From NCBI GenBank assembly GCA_950097015.1, contig CATNEN010000011.1, positions 1,240,001 through 1,304,000 of the forward strand: DNA of 64,000 nucleotides. Direction: 5' to 3'. Positions 46,301 to 60,100 of this stretch are shown one piece after another (position 1 is the first letter of the stretch; every line of letters begins with the position of its first letter). Source of the DNA: Macrostomum hystrix (lineage: Eukaryota; Platyhelminthes; Macrostomidae). The notes under the pieces were generated by a model that saw nothing but the letters and a program-made list of their open reading frames with translations, ran no database searches and had not been told where the DNA came from. Position numbers and translations under genes: made by a program.

Positions 46301-49300
46301 AGGTAGGAGAGATGCCTGTCTTTCAGGTAGGTGAGATGCCTGTCTTTCAGGTAGGAGAGATGCCTGTCTTTCAGGTAGGAGAGATGCCTGTCTTTCAGGT
46401 AGGAGAGAAGCCTGTCTTTCAGGTAGGAGAGAAGCCTGTCTTTCAGGTAGGAGAGATGCCTGTCTTTCAGGTAGGAGAGATGCCTGTCTTTCAGGTAGGA
46501 GAGATGCCTGTCTTTCAGGTAGGTGAGATGCCTGTCTTTCAGGTAGGAGAGATGCCTGTCTTTCAGGTAGGAGAGATGCCTGTCTTTCAGGTAGGAGAGA
46601 AGCCTGTCTTTCAGGTAGGAGAGAAGCCTGTCTTTCAGGTAGGTGAGATGCCTGTCTTTCAGGTAGGAGAGAAGCCTGTCTTTCAGGTAGGAGAGATGCC
46701 TGTCTTTCAGGTAGGTGAGATGCCTGTCTTTCAGGTAGGAGAGATGCCTGTCTTTCAGGTAGGAGAGATGCCTGTCTTTCAGGTAGGAGAGAAGCCTGTC
46801 TTTCAGGTAGGTGAGATGCCTGTCTTTCAGGTAGGAGAGATGCCTGTCTTTCAGGTAGGAGAGATGCCTGTCTTTCAGGTAGGAGAGATGCCTGTCTTTC
46901 AGGTAGGTGAGATGCCTGTCTTTCAGGTAGGAGAGATGCCTGTCTTTCAGGTAGGAGAGATGCCTGTCTTTCAGGTAGGAGAGAAGCCTGTCTTTCAGGT
47001 AGGAGAGAAGCCTGTCTTTCAGGTAGGAGAGATGCCTGTCTTTCAGGTAGGAGAGAAGCCTGTCTTTCAGGTAGGAGAGAAGCCTGTCTTTCAGGTAGGA
47101 GAGATGCCTGTCTTTCAGGTAGGAGAGATGCCTGTCTTTCAGGTAGGAGAGATGCCTGTCTTTCAGATAGGAGAGATGCCTGTCTTTCAGGTAGGAGAGA
47201 TGCCTGTCTTTCAGGTAGGAGAGATGCCTGTCTTTCAGGTAGGAGAGAAGCCTGTCTTTCAGGTAGGAGAGATGCCTGTCTTTCAGGTAGGAGAGATGCC
47301 TGTCTTTCAGATAGGAGAGATGCCTGTCTTTCAGGTAGGTGAGATGCCTGTCTTTCAGGTAGGAGAGATGCCTGTCTTTCAGATAGGAGAGATGCCTGTC
47401 TTTCAGGTAGGTGAGATGCCTGTCTTTCAGGTAGGAGAGATGCCTGTCTTTCAGGTAGGAGAGATGCCTGTCTTTCAGGTAGGAGAGATGCCTGTCTTTC
47501 AGATAGGAGAGATGCCTGTCTTTCAGGTAGGAGAGATGCCTGTCTTTCAGGTAGGAGAGATGCCTGTCTTTCAGGTAGGAGAGATGCCTGTCTTTCAGGT
47601 AGGAGAGATGCCTGTCTTTCAGGTAGGTGAGATGCCTGTCTTTCAGATAGGAGAGATGCCTGTCTTTCAGGTAGGAGAGATGCCTGTCTTTCAGATAGGA
47701 GAGATGCCTGTCTTTCAGGTAGGAGAGATGCCTGTCTTTCAGGTAGGTGAGATGCCTGTCTTTCAGGTAGGAGAGATGCCTGTCTTTCAGGTAGGAGAGA
47801 TGCCTGTCTTTCAGGTAGGAGAGATGCCTGTCTTTCAGATAGGAGAGATGCCTGTCTTTCAGGTAGGAGAGATGCCTGTCTTTCAGGTAGGAGAGATGCC
47901 TGTCTTTCAGGTAGGAGAGATGCCTGTCTTTCAGGTAGGAGAGATGCCTGTCTTTCAGGTAGGAGAGATGCCTGTCTTTCAGATAGGAGAGATGCCTGTC
48001 TTTCAGGTAGGAGAGATGCCTGTCTTTCAGATAGGAGAGATGCCTGTCTTTCAGATAGGAGAGATGCCTGTCTTTCAGGTAGGAGAGATGCCTGTCTTTC
48101 AGATAGGAGAGATGCCTGTCTTTCAGGTAGGAGAGATGCCTGTCTTTCAGATAGGAGAGATGCCTGTCTTTCAGGTAGGAGAGATGCCTGTCTTTCAGGT
48201 AGGAGAGATGCCTGTCTTTCAGGTAGGAGAGATGCCTGTCTTTCAGGTAGGAGAGATGCCTGTCTTTCAGGTAGGAGAGATGCCTGTCTTTCAGGTAGGA
48301 GAGATGCCTGTCTTTCAGGTAGGAGACAAGCCTGTCTTTCAGGTAGGAGAGATGCCTGTCTTTCAGATAGGAGAGATGCCTGTCTTTCAGGTAGGAGAGA
48401 TGCCTGTCTTTCAGATAGGAGAGATGCCTGTCTTTCAGGTAGGAGAGATGCCTGTCTTTCAGGTAGGTGAGATGCCTGTCTTTCAGGTAGGAGAGATGCC
48501 TGTCTTTCAGGTAGGAGAGATGCCTGTCTTTCAGGTAGGAGAGATGCCTGTCTTTCAGATAGGAGAGATGCCTGTCTTTCAGATAGGAGAGATGCCTGTC
48601 TTTCAGGTAGGAGAGATGCCTGTCTTTCAGGTAGGAGAGAAGCCTGTCTTTCAGGTAGGTGAGATGCCTGTCTTTCAGGTAGGAGAGATGCCTGTCTTTC
48701 AGGTAGGTGAGATGCCTGTCTTTCAGGTAGGTGAGATGCCTGTCTTTCAGGTAGGAGAGATGCCTGTCTTTCAGGTAGGAGAGAAGCCTGTCTTTCAGGT
48801 AGGAGAGAAGCCTGTCTTTCAGGTAGGAGAGATGCCTGTCTTTCAGGTAGGAGAGATGCCTGTCTTTCAGGTAGGAGAGATGCCTGTCTTTCAGGTAGGT
48901 GAGATGCCTGTCTTTCAGGTAGGAGAGATGCCTGTCTTTCAGGTAGGAGAGATGCCTGTCTTTCAGGTAGGAGAGAAGCCTGTCTTTCAGGTAGGAGAGA
49001 AGCCTGTCTTTCAGGTAGGTGAGATGCCTGTCTTTCAGGTAGGAGAGAAGCCTGTCTTTCAGGTAGGAGAGATGCCTGTCTTTCAGGTAGGTGAGATGCC
49101 TGTCTTTCAGGTAGGAGAGATGCCTGTCTTTCAGGTAGGAGAGATGCCTGTCTTTCAGGTAGGAGAGAAGCCTGTCTTTCAGGTAGGAGAGAAGCCTGTC
49201 TTTCAGGTAGGTGAGATGCCTGTCTTTCAGGTAGGAGAGATGCCTGTCTTTCAGGTAGGAGAGATGCCTGTCTTTCAGGTAGGAGAGATGCCTGTCTTTC

Positions 49301-51485
49301 AGGTAGGTGAGATGCCTGTCTTTCAGGTAGGAGAGATGCCTGTCTTTCAGGTAGGAGAGATGCCTGTCTTTCAGGTAGGAGAGAAGCCTGTCTTTCAGGT
49401 AGGAGAGAAGCCTGTCTTTCAGGTAGGAGAGATGCCTGTCTTTCAGGTAGGAGAGAAGCCTGTCTTTCAGGTAGGAGAGAAGCCTGTCTTTCAGGTAGGA
49501 GAGATGCCTGTCTTTCAGGTAGGAGAGATGCCTGTCTTTCAGGTAGGAGAGATGCCTGTCTTTCAGATAGGAGAGATGCCTGTCTTTCAGGTAGGAGAGA
49601 TGCCTGTCTTTCAGGTAGGAGAGATGCCTGTCTTTCAGGTAGGAGAGAAGCCTGTCTTTCAGGTAGGAGAGATGCCTGTCTTTCAGGTAGGAGAGATGCC
49701 TGTCTTTCAGGTAGGAGAGATGCCTGTCTTTCAGGTAGGAGAGATGCCTGTCTTTCAGGTAGGAGAGATGCCTGTCTTTCAGGTAGGAGAGATGCCTGTC
49801 TTTCAGATAGGAGAGATGCCTGTCTTTCAGGTAGGAGAGATGCCTGTCTTTCAGGTAGGAGAGATGCCTGTCTTTCAGATAGGAGAGATGCCTGTCTTTC
49901 AGGTAGGTGAGATGCCTGTCTTTCAGGTAGGAGAGATGCCTGTCTTTCAGATAGGAGAGATGCCTGTCTTTCAGGTAGGTGAGATGCCTGTCTTTCAGGT
50001 AGGAGAGATGCCTGTCTTTCAGGTAGGAGAGATGCCTGTCTTTCAGGTAGGAGAGATGCCTGTCTTTCAGATAGGAGAGATGCCTGTCTTTCAGGTAGGA
50101 GAGAAGCCTGTCTTTCAGGTAGGTGAGATGCCTGTCTTTCAGGTAGGAGAGATGCCTGTCTTTCAGGTAGGAGAGATGCCTGTCTTTCAGGTAGGTGAGA
50201 TGCCTGTCTTTCAGATAGGAGAGATGCCTGTCTTTCAGGTAGGAGAGATGCCTGTCTTTCAGATAGGAGAGATGCCTGTCTTTCAGGTAGGAGAGATGCC
50301 TGTCTTTCAGGTAGGTGAGATGCCTGTCTTTCAGGTAGGAGAGATGCCTGTCTTTCAGGTAGGAGAGATGCCTGTCTTTCAGGTAGGAGAGATGCCTGTC
50401 TTTCAGATAGGAGAGATGCCTGTCTTTCAGGTAGGAGAGATGCCTGTCTTTCAGGTAGGAGAGATGCCTGTCTTTCAGGTAGGAGAGATGCCTGTCTTTC
50501 AGGTAGGAGAGATGCCTGTCTTTCAGGTAGGAGAGATGCCTGTCTTTCAGATAGGAGAGATGCCTGTCTTTCAGGTAGGAGAGATGCCTGTCTTTCAGAT
50601 AGGAGAGATGCCTGTCTTTCAGATAGGAGAGATGCCTGTCTTTCAGGTAGGAGAGATGCCTGTCTTTCAGATAGGAGAGATGCCTGTCTTTCAGGTAGGA
50701 GAGATGCCTGTCTTTCAGATAGGAGAGATGCCTGTCTTTCAGGTAGGAGAGATGCCTGTCTTTCAGGTAGGAGAGATGCCTGTCTTTCAGGTAGGAGAGA
50801 TGCCTGTCTTTCAGATAGGAGAGATGCCTGTCTTTCAGGTAGGAGAGATGCCTGTCTTTCAGGTAGGAGAGATGCCTGTCTTTCAGGTAGGAGACAAGCC
50901 TGTCTTTCAGGTAGGAGAGATGCCTGTCTTTCAGATAGGAGAGATGCCTGTCTTTCAGGTAGGAGAGATGCCTGTCTTTCAGATAGGAGAGATGCCTGTC
51001 TTTCAGGTAGGAGAGATGCCTGTCTTTCAGGTAGGTGAGATGCCTGTCTTTCAGGTAGGAGAGATGCCTGTCTTTCAGGTAGGAGAGATGCCTGTCTTTC
51101 AGGTAGGAGAGATGCCTGTCTTTCAGATAGGAGAGATGCCTGTCTTTCAGATAGGAGAGATGCCTGTCTTTCAGGTAGGTGAGATGCCTGTCTTTCAGGT
51201 AGGAGAGATGCCTGTCTTTCAGATAGGAGAGATGCCTGTCTTTCAGATAGGAGAGATGCCTGTCTTTCAGGTAGGAGAGATGCCTGTCTTTCAGGTAGGA
51301 GAGATGCCTGTCTTTCAGATAGGAGAGATGCCTGTCTTTCAGGTAGGAGAGATGCCTGTCTTTCAGATAGGAGAGATGCCTGTCTTTCAGGTAGGAGAGA
51401 TGCCTGTCTTTCAGGTAGGTGAGATGCCTGTCTTTCAGGTAGGAGAGATGCCTGTCTTTCAGGTAGGAGAGATGCCTGTCTTTCA

Positions 51486-54400
51486 GGTAGGAGAGATGCC
51501 TGTCTTTCAGATAGGAGAGATGCCTGTCTTTCAGATAGGAGAGATGCCTGTCTTTCAGGTAGGAGAGATGCCTGTCTTTCAGGTAGGAGAGAAGCCTGTC
51601 TTTCAGGTAGGTGAGATGCCTGTCTTTCAGGTAGGAGAGATGCCTGTCTTTCAGGTAGGTGAGATGCCTGTCTTTCAGGTAGGTGAGATGCCTGTCTTTC
51701 AGGTAGGAGAGATGCCTGTCTTTCAGGTAGGAGAGAAGCCTGTCTTTCAGGTAGGAGAGAAGCCTGTCTTTCAGGTAGGAGAGATGCCTGTCTTTCAGGT
51801 AGGAGAGATGCCTGTCTTTCAGGTAGGAGAGATGCCTGTCTTTCAGGTAGGTGAGATGCCTGTCTTTCAGGTAGGAGAGATGCCTGTCTTTCAGGTAGGA
51901 GAGATGCCTGTCTTTCAGGTAGGAGAGAAGCCTGTCTTTCAGGTAGGAGAGAAGCCTGTCTTTCAGGTAGGTGAGATGCCTGTCTTTCAGGTAGGAGAGA
52001 AGCCTGTCTTTCAGGTAGGAGAGATGCCTGTCTTTCAGGTAGGTGAGATGCCTGTCTTTCAGGTAGGAGAGATGCCTGTCTTTCAGGTAGGAGAGATGCC
52101 TGTCTTTCAGGTAGGAGAGAAGCCTGTCTTTCAGGTAGGAGAGAAGCCTGTCTTTCAGGTAGGTGAGATGCCTGTCTTTCAGGTAGGAGAGATGCCTGTC
52201 TTTCAGGTAGGAGAGATGCCTGTCTTTCAGGTAGGAGAGATGCCTGTCTTTCAGGTAGGTGAGATGCCTGTCTTTCAGGTAGGAGAGATGCCTGTCTTTC
52301 AGGTAGGAGAGATGCCTGTCTTTCAGGTAGGAGAGAAGCCTGTCTTTCAGGTAGGAGAGAAGCCTGTCTTTCAGGTAGGAGAGATGCCTGTCTTTCAGGT
52401 AGGAGAGAAGCCTGTCTTTCAGGTAGGAGAGAAGCCTGTCTTTCAGGTAGGAGAGATGCCTGTCTTTCAGGTAGGAGAGATGCCTGTCTTTCAGGTAGGA
52501 GAGATGCCTGTCTTTCAGATAGGAGAGATGCCTGTCTTTCAGGTAGGAGAGATGCCTGTCTTTCAGGTAGGAGAGATGCCTGTCTTTCAGGTAGGAGAGA
52601 AGCCTGTCTTTCAGGTAGGAGAGATGCCTGTCTTTCAGGTAGGAGAGATGCCTGTCTTTCAGGTAGGAGAGATGCCTGTCTTTCAGGTAGGAGAGATGCC
52701 TGTCTTTCAGGTAGGAGAGATGCCTGTCTTTCAGGTAGGAGAGATGCCTGTCTTTCAGATAGGAGAGATGCCTGTCTTTCAGGTAGGAGAGATGCCTGTC
52801 TTTCAGGTAGGAGAGATGCCTGTCTTTCAGATAGGAGAGATGCCTGTCTTTCAGGTAGGTGAGATGCCTGTCTTTCAGGTAGGAGAGATGCCTGTCTTTC
52901 AGATAGGAGAGATGCCTGTCTTTCAGGTAGGTGAGATGCCTGTCTTTCAGGTAGGAGAGATGCCTGTCTTTCAGGTAGGAGAGATGCCTGTCTTTCAGGT
53001 AGGAGAGATGCCTGTCTTTCAGATAGGAGAGATGCCTGTCTTTCAGGTAGGAGAGAAGCCTGTCTTTCAGGTAGGTGAGATGCCTGTCTTTCAGGTAGGA
53101 GAGATGCCTGTCTTTCAGGTAGGAGAGATGCCTGTCTTTCAGGTAGGTGAGATGCCTGTCTTTCAGATAGGAGAGATGCCTGTCTTTCAGGTAGGAGAGA
53201 TGCCTGTCTTTCAGATAGGAGAGATGCCTGTCTTTCAGGTAGGAGAGATGCCTGTCTTTCAGGTAGGTGAGATGCCTGTCTTTCAGGTAGGAGAGATGCC
53301 TGTCTTTCAGGTAGGAGAGATGCCTGTCTTTCAGGTAGGAGAGATGCCTGTCTTTCAGATAGGAGAGATGCCTGTCTTTCAGGTAGGAGAGATGCCTGTC
53401 TTTCAGGTAGGAGAGATGCCTGTCTTTCAGGTAGGAGAGATGCCTGTCTTTCAGGTAGGAGAGATGCCTGTCTTTCAGGTAGGAGAGATGCCTGTCTTTC
53501 AGATAGGAGAGATGCCTGTCTTTCAGGTAGGAGAGATGCCTGTCTTTCAGATAGGAGAGATGCCTGTCTTTCAGATAGGAGAGATGCCTGTCTTTCAGGT
53601 AGGAGAGATGCCTGTCTTTCAGATAGGAGAGATGCCTGTCTTTCAGGTAGGAGAGATGCCTGTCTTTCAGATAGGAGAGATGCCTGTCTTTCAGGTAGGA
53701 GAGATGCCTGTCTTTCAGGTAGGAGAGATGCCTGTCTTTCAGGTAGGAGAGATGCCTGTCTTTCAGATAGGAGAGATGCCTGTCTTTCAGGTAGGAGAGA
53801 TGCCTGTCTTTCAGGTAGGAGAGATGCCTGTCTTTCAGGTAGGAGACAAGCCTGTCTTTCAGGTAGGAGAGATGCCTGTCTTTCAGATAGGAGAGATGCC
53901 TGTCTTTCAGGTAGGAGAGATGCCTGTCTTTCAGATAGGAGAGATGCCTGTCTTTCAGGTAGGAGAGATGCCTGTCTTTCAGGTAGGTGAGATGCCTGTC
54001 TTTCAGGTAGGAGAGATGCCTGTCTTTCAGGTAGGAGAGATGCCTGTCTTTCAGGTAGGAGAGATGCCTGTCTTTCAGATAGGAGAGATGCCTGTCTTTC
54101 AGATAGGAGAGATGCCTGTCTTTCAGGTAGGTGAGATGCCTGTCTTTCAGGTAGGAGAGATGCCTGTCTTTCAGATAGGAGAGATGCCTGTCTTTCAGAT
54201 AGGAGAGATGCCTGTCTTTCAGGTAGGAGAGATGCCTGTCTTTCAGGTAGGAGAGATGCCTGTCTTTCAGATAGGAGAGATGCCTGTCTTTCAGGTAGGA
54301 GAGATGCCTGTCTTTCAGGTAGGAGAGATGCCTGTCTTTCAGGTAGGAGAGATGCCTGTCTTTCAGATAGGAGAGATGCCTGTCTTTCAGGTAGGAGAGA

Positions 54401-57149
54401 TGCCTGTCTTTCAGATAGGAGAGATGCCTGTCTTTCAGGTAGGAGAGATGCCTGTCTTTCAGGTAGGTGAGATGCCTGTCTTTCAGGTAGGAGACAAGCC
54501 TGTCTTTCAGGTAGGAGAGATGCCTGTCTTTCAGGTAGGAGACAAGCCTGTCTTTCAGGTAGGAGACAAGCCTGTCCTTCAGGCAGGCGAGAAGATTGTC
54601 CTTCAGGTAGGAGAGAAGATTGTCCTTCAGGCAGGATAGAAGATTGTCCTTCAGGTAGGCGAGAAGATTGTCCTTCAGGTAGGCGAGAAGATTGTCCTTC
54701 AGGCAGGAGAGAAGATTGTCCTTCAGGTAGGAGAGAAGATTGTCCTTCAGGCAGGAGAGAAGATTGTCCTTCAGGCAGGAGAGAAGATTGTCCTTCAGGT
54801 AGGAGAGAAGATTGTCCTTCAGGTAGGAGAGAAGATTGTCCTTCAGGTAGGAGAGAAGATTGTCCTTCAGGTAGGAGAGAAGATTGTCCTTCAGGTAGGA
54901 GAGAAGATTGTCCTTCAGGTAGGCGAGAAGATTGTCCTTCAGGTAGGCGAGAAGATTGTCCTTCAGGCAGGATAGAAGATTGTCCTTCAGGTAGGCGAGA
55001 AGATTGTCCTTCAGGCAGGAGAGAAGATTGTCCTTCAGGCAGGCGAGAAGATTGTCCTTCAGGTAGGAGAGAAGATTGTCCTTCAGGCAGGCGAGAAGAT
55101 TGTCCTTCAGGCAGGCGAGAAGATTGTCCTTCAGGTAGGAGAGAAGATTGTCCTTCAGGCAGGCGAGAAGATTGTCCTTCAGGCAGGCGAGAAGATTGTC
55201 CTTCAGGTAGGAGAGAAGATTGTCCTTCAGGTAGGAGAGAAGATTGTCCTTCAGGTAGGCGAGAAGATTGTCCTTCAGGTAGGAGAGAAGATTGTCCTTC
55301 AGGCAGGCGAGAAGATTGTCCTTCAGGCAGGCGAGAAGATTGTCCTTCAGGTAGGAGAGAAGATTGTCCTTCAGGTAGGCGAGAAGATTGTCCTTCAGGT
55401 AGGCGAGAAGATTGTCCTTCAGGCAGGAGAGAAGATTGTCCTTCAGGCAGGCGAGAAGATTGTCCTTCAGGTAGGAGAGAAGATTGTCCTTCAGGTAGGA
55501 GAGAAGATTGTCCTTCAGGTAGGCGAGAAGATTGTCCTTCAGGTAGGAGAGAAGATTGTCCTTCAGGTAGAATAGAAGATTGTCCTTCAGGCAGGAGAGA
55601 AGATTGTCCTTCAAGTAGGAGAGAAGATTGTCCTTCAGGTAGGAGAGAAGATTTTCCTTCAGGTAGGAGAGAAGATTGTCCTTCAGGTAGGAGAGAAGAT
55701 TGTCCTTCAGGCAGGCGAGAAGATTGTCCTTCAGGTAGGATAGAAGATTGTCCTTCAGGTAGGATAGAAGGTTGTCCTTCAGGCAGGATAGAAGATTGTC
55801 CTTCAGGCAGGATAGAAGATTGTCCTTCAGGCAGGCGAGAAGATTGTCCTTCAGGTAGGATAGAAGATTGTCCTTCAGGTAGGCGAGAAGATTGTCCTTC
55901 AGGTAGGCGAGAAGATTGTCCTTCAGGCAGGAGAGAAGATTGTCCTTCAGGCAGGCGAGAAGATTGTCCTTCAGGTAGGAGAGAAGATTGTCCTTCAGGT
56001 AGGAGAGAAGATTGTCCTTCAGGTAGGCGAGAAGATTGTCCTTCAGGTAGGAGAGAAGATTGTCCTTCAGGTAGAATAGAAGATTGTCCTTCAGGCAGGA
56101 GAGAAGATTGTCCTTCAAGTAGGAGAGAAGATTGTCCTTCAGGTAGGAGAGAAGATTTTCCTTCAGGTAGGAGAGAAGATTGTCCTTCAGGTAGGAGAGA
56201 AGATTGTCCTTCAGGCAGGCGAGAAGATTGTCCTTCAGGTAGGATAGAAGATTGTCCTTCAGGTAGGATAGAAGGTTGTCCTTCAGGCAGGATAGAAGAT
56301 TGTCCTTCAGGCAGGATAGAAGATTGTCCTTCAGGTAGGCGAGAAGATTGTCCTTCAGGCAGGCGAGAAGATTGTCCTTCAGGCAGGCGAGAAGATTGTC
56401 CTTCAGGTAGGAGAGATGCCTGTCTTTCAGATTGGAGAGATGCCTGTCTTTCAGGTAGGAGAGATGCCTGTCTTTCAGATAGGAGAGATGCCTGTCTTTT
56501 AGATAGGAGAGATGCCTGTCTTTCAGATAGGAGAGATGCCTGTCTTTCAGGTAGGAGAGATGCCTGTCTTTCAGGTAGGAGAGATGCCTGTCTTTCAGGT
56601 AGGAGAGATGCCTGTCTTTCAGGTAGGAGACAAGCCTGTCTTTCAGGTAGGAGAGATGCCTGTCTTTCAGGTAGGAGAGATGCCTGTCTTTCAGGTAGGA
56701 GAGATGCCTGTCTTTCAGGTAGGTGAGATGCCTGTCTTTCAGGTAGGAGAGATGCCTGTCTTTCAGGTAGGAGAGATGCCTGTCTTTCAGGTAGGAGACA
56801 AGCCTGTCTTTCAGGTAGGAGAGATGCCTGTCTTTCAGGTAGGAGAGATGCCTGTCTTTCAGGTAGGAGAGAAGCCTGTCTTTCAGGTAGGTGAGATGCC
56901 TGTCTTTCAGGTAGGAGAGATGCCTGTCTTTCAGATAGGAGAGATGCCTGTCTTTCAGGTAGGAGACAAGCCTGTCTTTCAGGTAGGAGACAAGCCTGTC
57001 CTTCAGGCAGGCGAGAAGATTGTCCTTCAGGTAGGAGAGAAGATTGTCCTTCAGGCAGGATAGAAGATTGTCCTTCAGGTAGGCGAGAAGATTGTCCTTC
57101 AGGTAGGAGAGAAGATTGTCCTTCAGGTAGGAGAGAAGATTGTCCTTCA
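51486..57149. repeat. 5,664-bp higher-order repeat, copy 1
   Basis: Rare variants reappear exactly 5,664 bp later: gtagaataga (55,567 and 61,231), tcagattgg (near 56,428 and 62,092) and cttttagatagg (near 56,498 and 62,162). Confidence 0.85.
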
Positions 57150-60100
57150 GGTAGGAGAGATGCCTGTCTTTCAGATAGGAGAGATGCCTGTCTTTCAGAT
57201 AGGAGAGATGCCTGTCTTTCAGGTAGGAGAGATGCCTGTCTTTCAGGTAGGAGAGAAGCCTGTCTTTCAGGTAGGTGAGATGCCTGTCTTTCAGGTAGGA
57301 GAGATGCCTGTCTTTCAGGTAGGTGAGATGCCTGTCTTTCAGGTAGGTGAGATGCCTGTCTTTCAGGTAGGAGAGATGCCTGTCTTTCAGGTAGGAGAGA
57401 AGCCTGTCTTTCAGGTAGGAGAGAAGCCTGTCTTTCAGGTAGGAGAGATGCCTGTCTTTCAGGTAGGAGAGATGCCTGTCTTTCAGGTAGGAGAGATGCC
57501 TGTCTTTCAGGTAGGTGAGATGCCTGTCTTTCAGGTAGGAGAGATGCCTGTCTTTCAGGTAGGAGAGATGCCTGTCTTTCAGGTAGGAGAGAAGCCTGTC
57601 TTTCAGGTAGGAGAGAAGCCTGTCTTTCAGGTAGGTGAGATGCCTGTCTTTCAGGTAGGAGAGAAGCCTGTCTTTCAGGTAGGAGAGATGCCTGTCTTTC
57701 AGGTAGGTGAGATGCCTGTCTTTCAGGTAGGAGAGATGCCTGTCTTTCAGGTAGGAGAGATGCCTGTCTTTCAGGTAGGAGAGAAGCCTGTCTTTCAGGT
57801 AGGAGAGAAGCCTGTCTTTCAGGTAGGTGAGATGCCTGTCTTTCAGGTAGGAGAGATGCCTGTCTTTCAGGTAGGAGAGATGCCTGTCTTTCAGGTAGGA
57901 GAGATGCCTGTCTTTCAGGTAGGTGAGATGCCTGTCTTTCAGGTAGGAGAGATGCCTGTCTTTCAGGTAGGAGAGATGCCTGTCTTTCAGGTAGGAGAGA
58001 AGCCTGTCTTTCAGGTAGGAGAGAAGCCTGTCTTTCAGGTAGGAGAGATGCCTGTCTTTCAGGTAGGAGAGAAGCCTGTCTTTCAGGTAGGAGAGAAGCC
58101 TGTCTTTCAGGTAGGAGAGATGCCTGTCTTTCAGGTAGGAGAGATGCCTGTCTTTCAGGTAGGAGAGATGCCTGTCTTTCAGATAGGAGAGATGCCTGTC
58201 TTTCAGGTAGGAGAGATGCCTGTCTTTCAGGTAGGAGAGATGCCTGTCTTTCAGGTAGGAGAGAAGCCTGTCTTTCAGGTAGGAGAGATGCCTGTCTTTC
58301 AGGTAGGAGAGATGCCTGTCTTTCAGGTAGGAGAGATGCCTGTCTTTCAGGTAGGAGAGATGCCTGTCTTTCAGGTAGGAGAGATGCCTGTCTTTCAGGT
58401 AGGAGAGATGCCTGTCTTTCAGATAGGAGAGATGCCTGTCTTTCAGGTAGGAGAGATGCCTGTCTTTCAGGTAGGAGAGATGCCTGTCTTTCAGATAGGA
58501 GAGATGCCTGTCTTTCAGGTAGGTGAGATGCCTGTCTTTCAGGTAGGAGAGATGCCTGTCTTTCAGATAGGAGAGATGCCTGTCTTTCAGGTAGGTGAGA
58601 TGCCTGTCTTTCAGGTAGGAGAGATGCCTGTCTTTCAGGTAGGAGAGATGCCTGTCTTTCAGGTAGGAGAGATGCCTGTCTTTCAGATAGGAGAGATGCC
58701 TGTCTTTCAGGTAGGAGAGAAGCCTGTCTTTCAGGTAGGTGAGATGCCTGTCTTTCAGGTAGGAGAGATGCCTGTCTTTCAGGTAGGAGAGATGCCTGTC
58801 TTTCAGGTAGGTGAGATGCCTGTCTTTCAGATAGGAGAGATGCCTGTCTTTCAGGTAGGAGAGATGCCTGTCTTTCAGATAGGAGAGATGCCTGTCTTTC
58901 AGGTAGGAGAGATGCCTGTCTTTCAGGTAGGTGAGATGCCTGTCTTTCAGGTAGGAGAGATGCCTGTCTTTCAGGTAGGAGAGATGCCTGTCTTTCAGGT
59001 AGGAGAGATGCCTGTCTTTCAGATAGGAGAGATGCCTGTCTTTCAGGTAGGAGAGATGCCTGTCTTTCAGGTAGGAGAGATGCCTGTCTTTCAGGTAGGA
59101 GAGATGCCTGTCTTTCAGGTAGGAGAGATGCCTGTCTTTCAGGTAGGAGAGATGCCTGTCTTTCAGATAGGAGAGATGCCTGTCTTTCAGGTAGGAGAGA
59201 TGCCTGTCTTTCAGATAGGAGAGATGCCTGTCTTTCAGATAGGAGAGATGCCTGTCTTTCAGGTAGGAGAGATGCCTGTCTTTCAGATAGGAGAGATGCC
59301 TGTCTTTCAGGTAGGAGAGATGCCTGTCTTTCAGATAGGAGAGATGCCTGTCTTTCAGGTAGGAGAGATGCCTGTCTTTCAGGTAGGAGAGATGCCTGTC
59401 TTTCAGGTAGGAGAGATGCCTGTCTTTCAGATAGGAGAGATGCCTGTCTTTCAGGTAGGAGAGATGCCTGTCTTTCAGGTAGGAGAGATGCCTGTCTTTC
59501 AGGTAGGAGACAAGCCTGTCTTTCAGGTAGGAGAGATGCCTGTCTTTCAGATAGGAGAGATGCCTGTCTTTCAGGTAGGAGAGATGCCTGTCTTTCAGAT
59601 AGGAGAGATGCCTGTCTTTCAGGTAGGAGAGATGCCTGTCTTTCAGGTAGGTGAGATGCCTGTCTTTCAGGTAGGAGAGATGCCTGTCTTTCAGGTAGGA
59701 GAGATGCCTGTCTTTCAGGTAGGAGAGATGCCTGTCTTTCAGATAGGAGAGATGCCTGTCTTTCAGATAGGAGAGATGCCTGTCTTTCAGGTAGGTGAGA
59801 TGCCTGTCTTTCAGGTAGGAGAGATGCCTGTCTTTCAGATAGGAGAGATGCCTGTCTTTCAGATAGGAGAGATGCCTGTCTTTCAGGTAGGAGAGATGCC
59901 TGTCTTTCAGGTAGGAGAGATGCCTGTCTTTCAGATAGGAGAGATGCCTGTCTTTCAGGTAGGAGAGATGCCTGTCTTTCAGGTAGGAGAGATGCCTGTC
60001 TTTCAGGTAGGAGAGATGCCTGTCTTTCAGATAGGAGAGATGCCTGTCTTTCAGGTAGGAGAGATGCCTGTCTTTCAGATAGGAGAGATGCCTGTCTTTC

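Noticed and set aside
45472-54639. Plus-strand open frame of 3,055 codons (MPVFQVGE repeats) and the similar ones at 43,314-45,494, 56,512-57,063, 57,160-60,303 and 62,176-62,727
   Set aside because: Same satellite. The frame is broken by 7-bp insertions on the left and by stop codons in every type B block.
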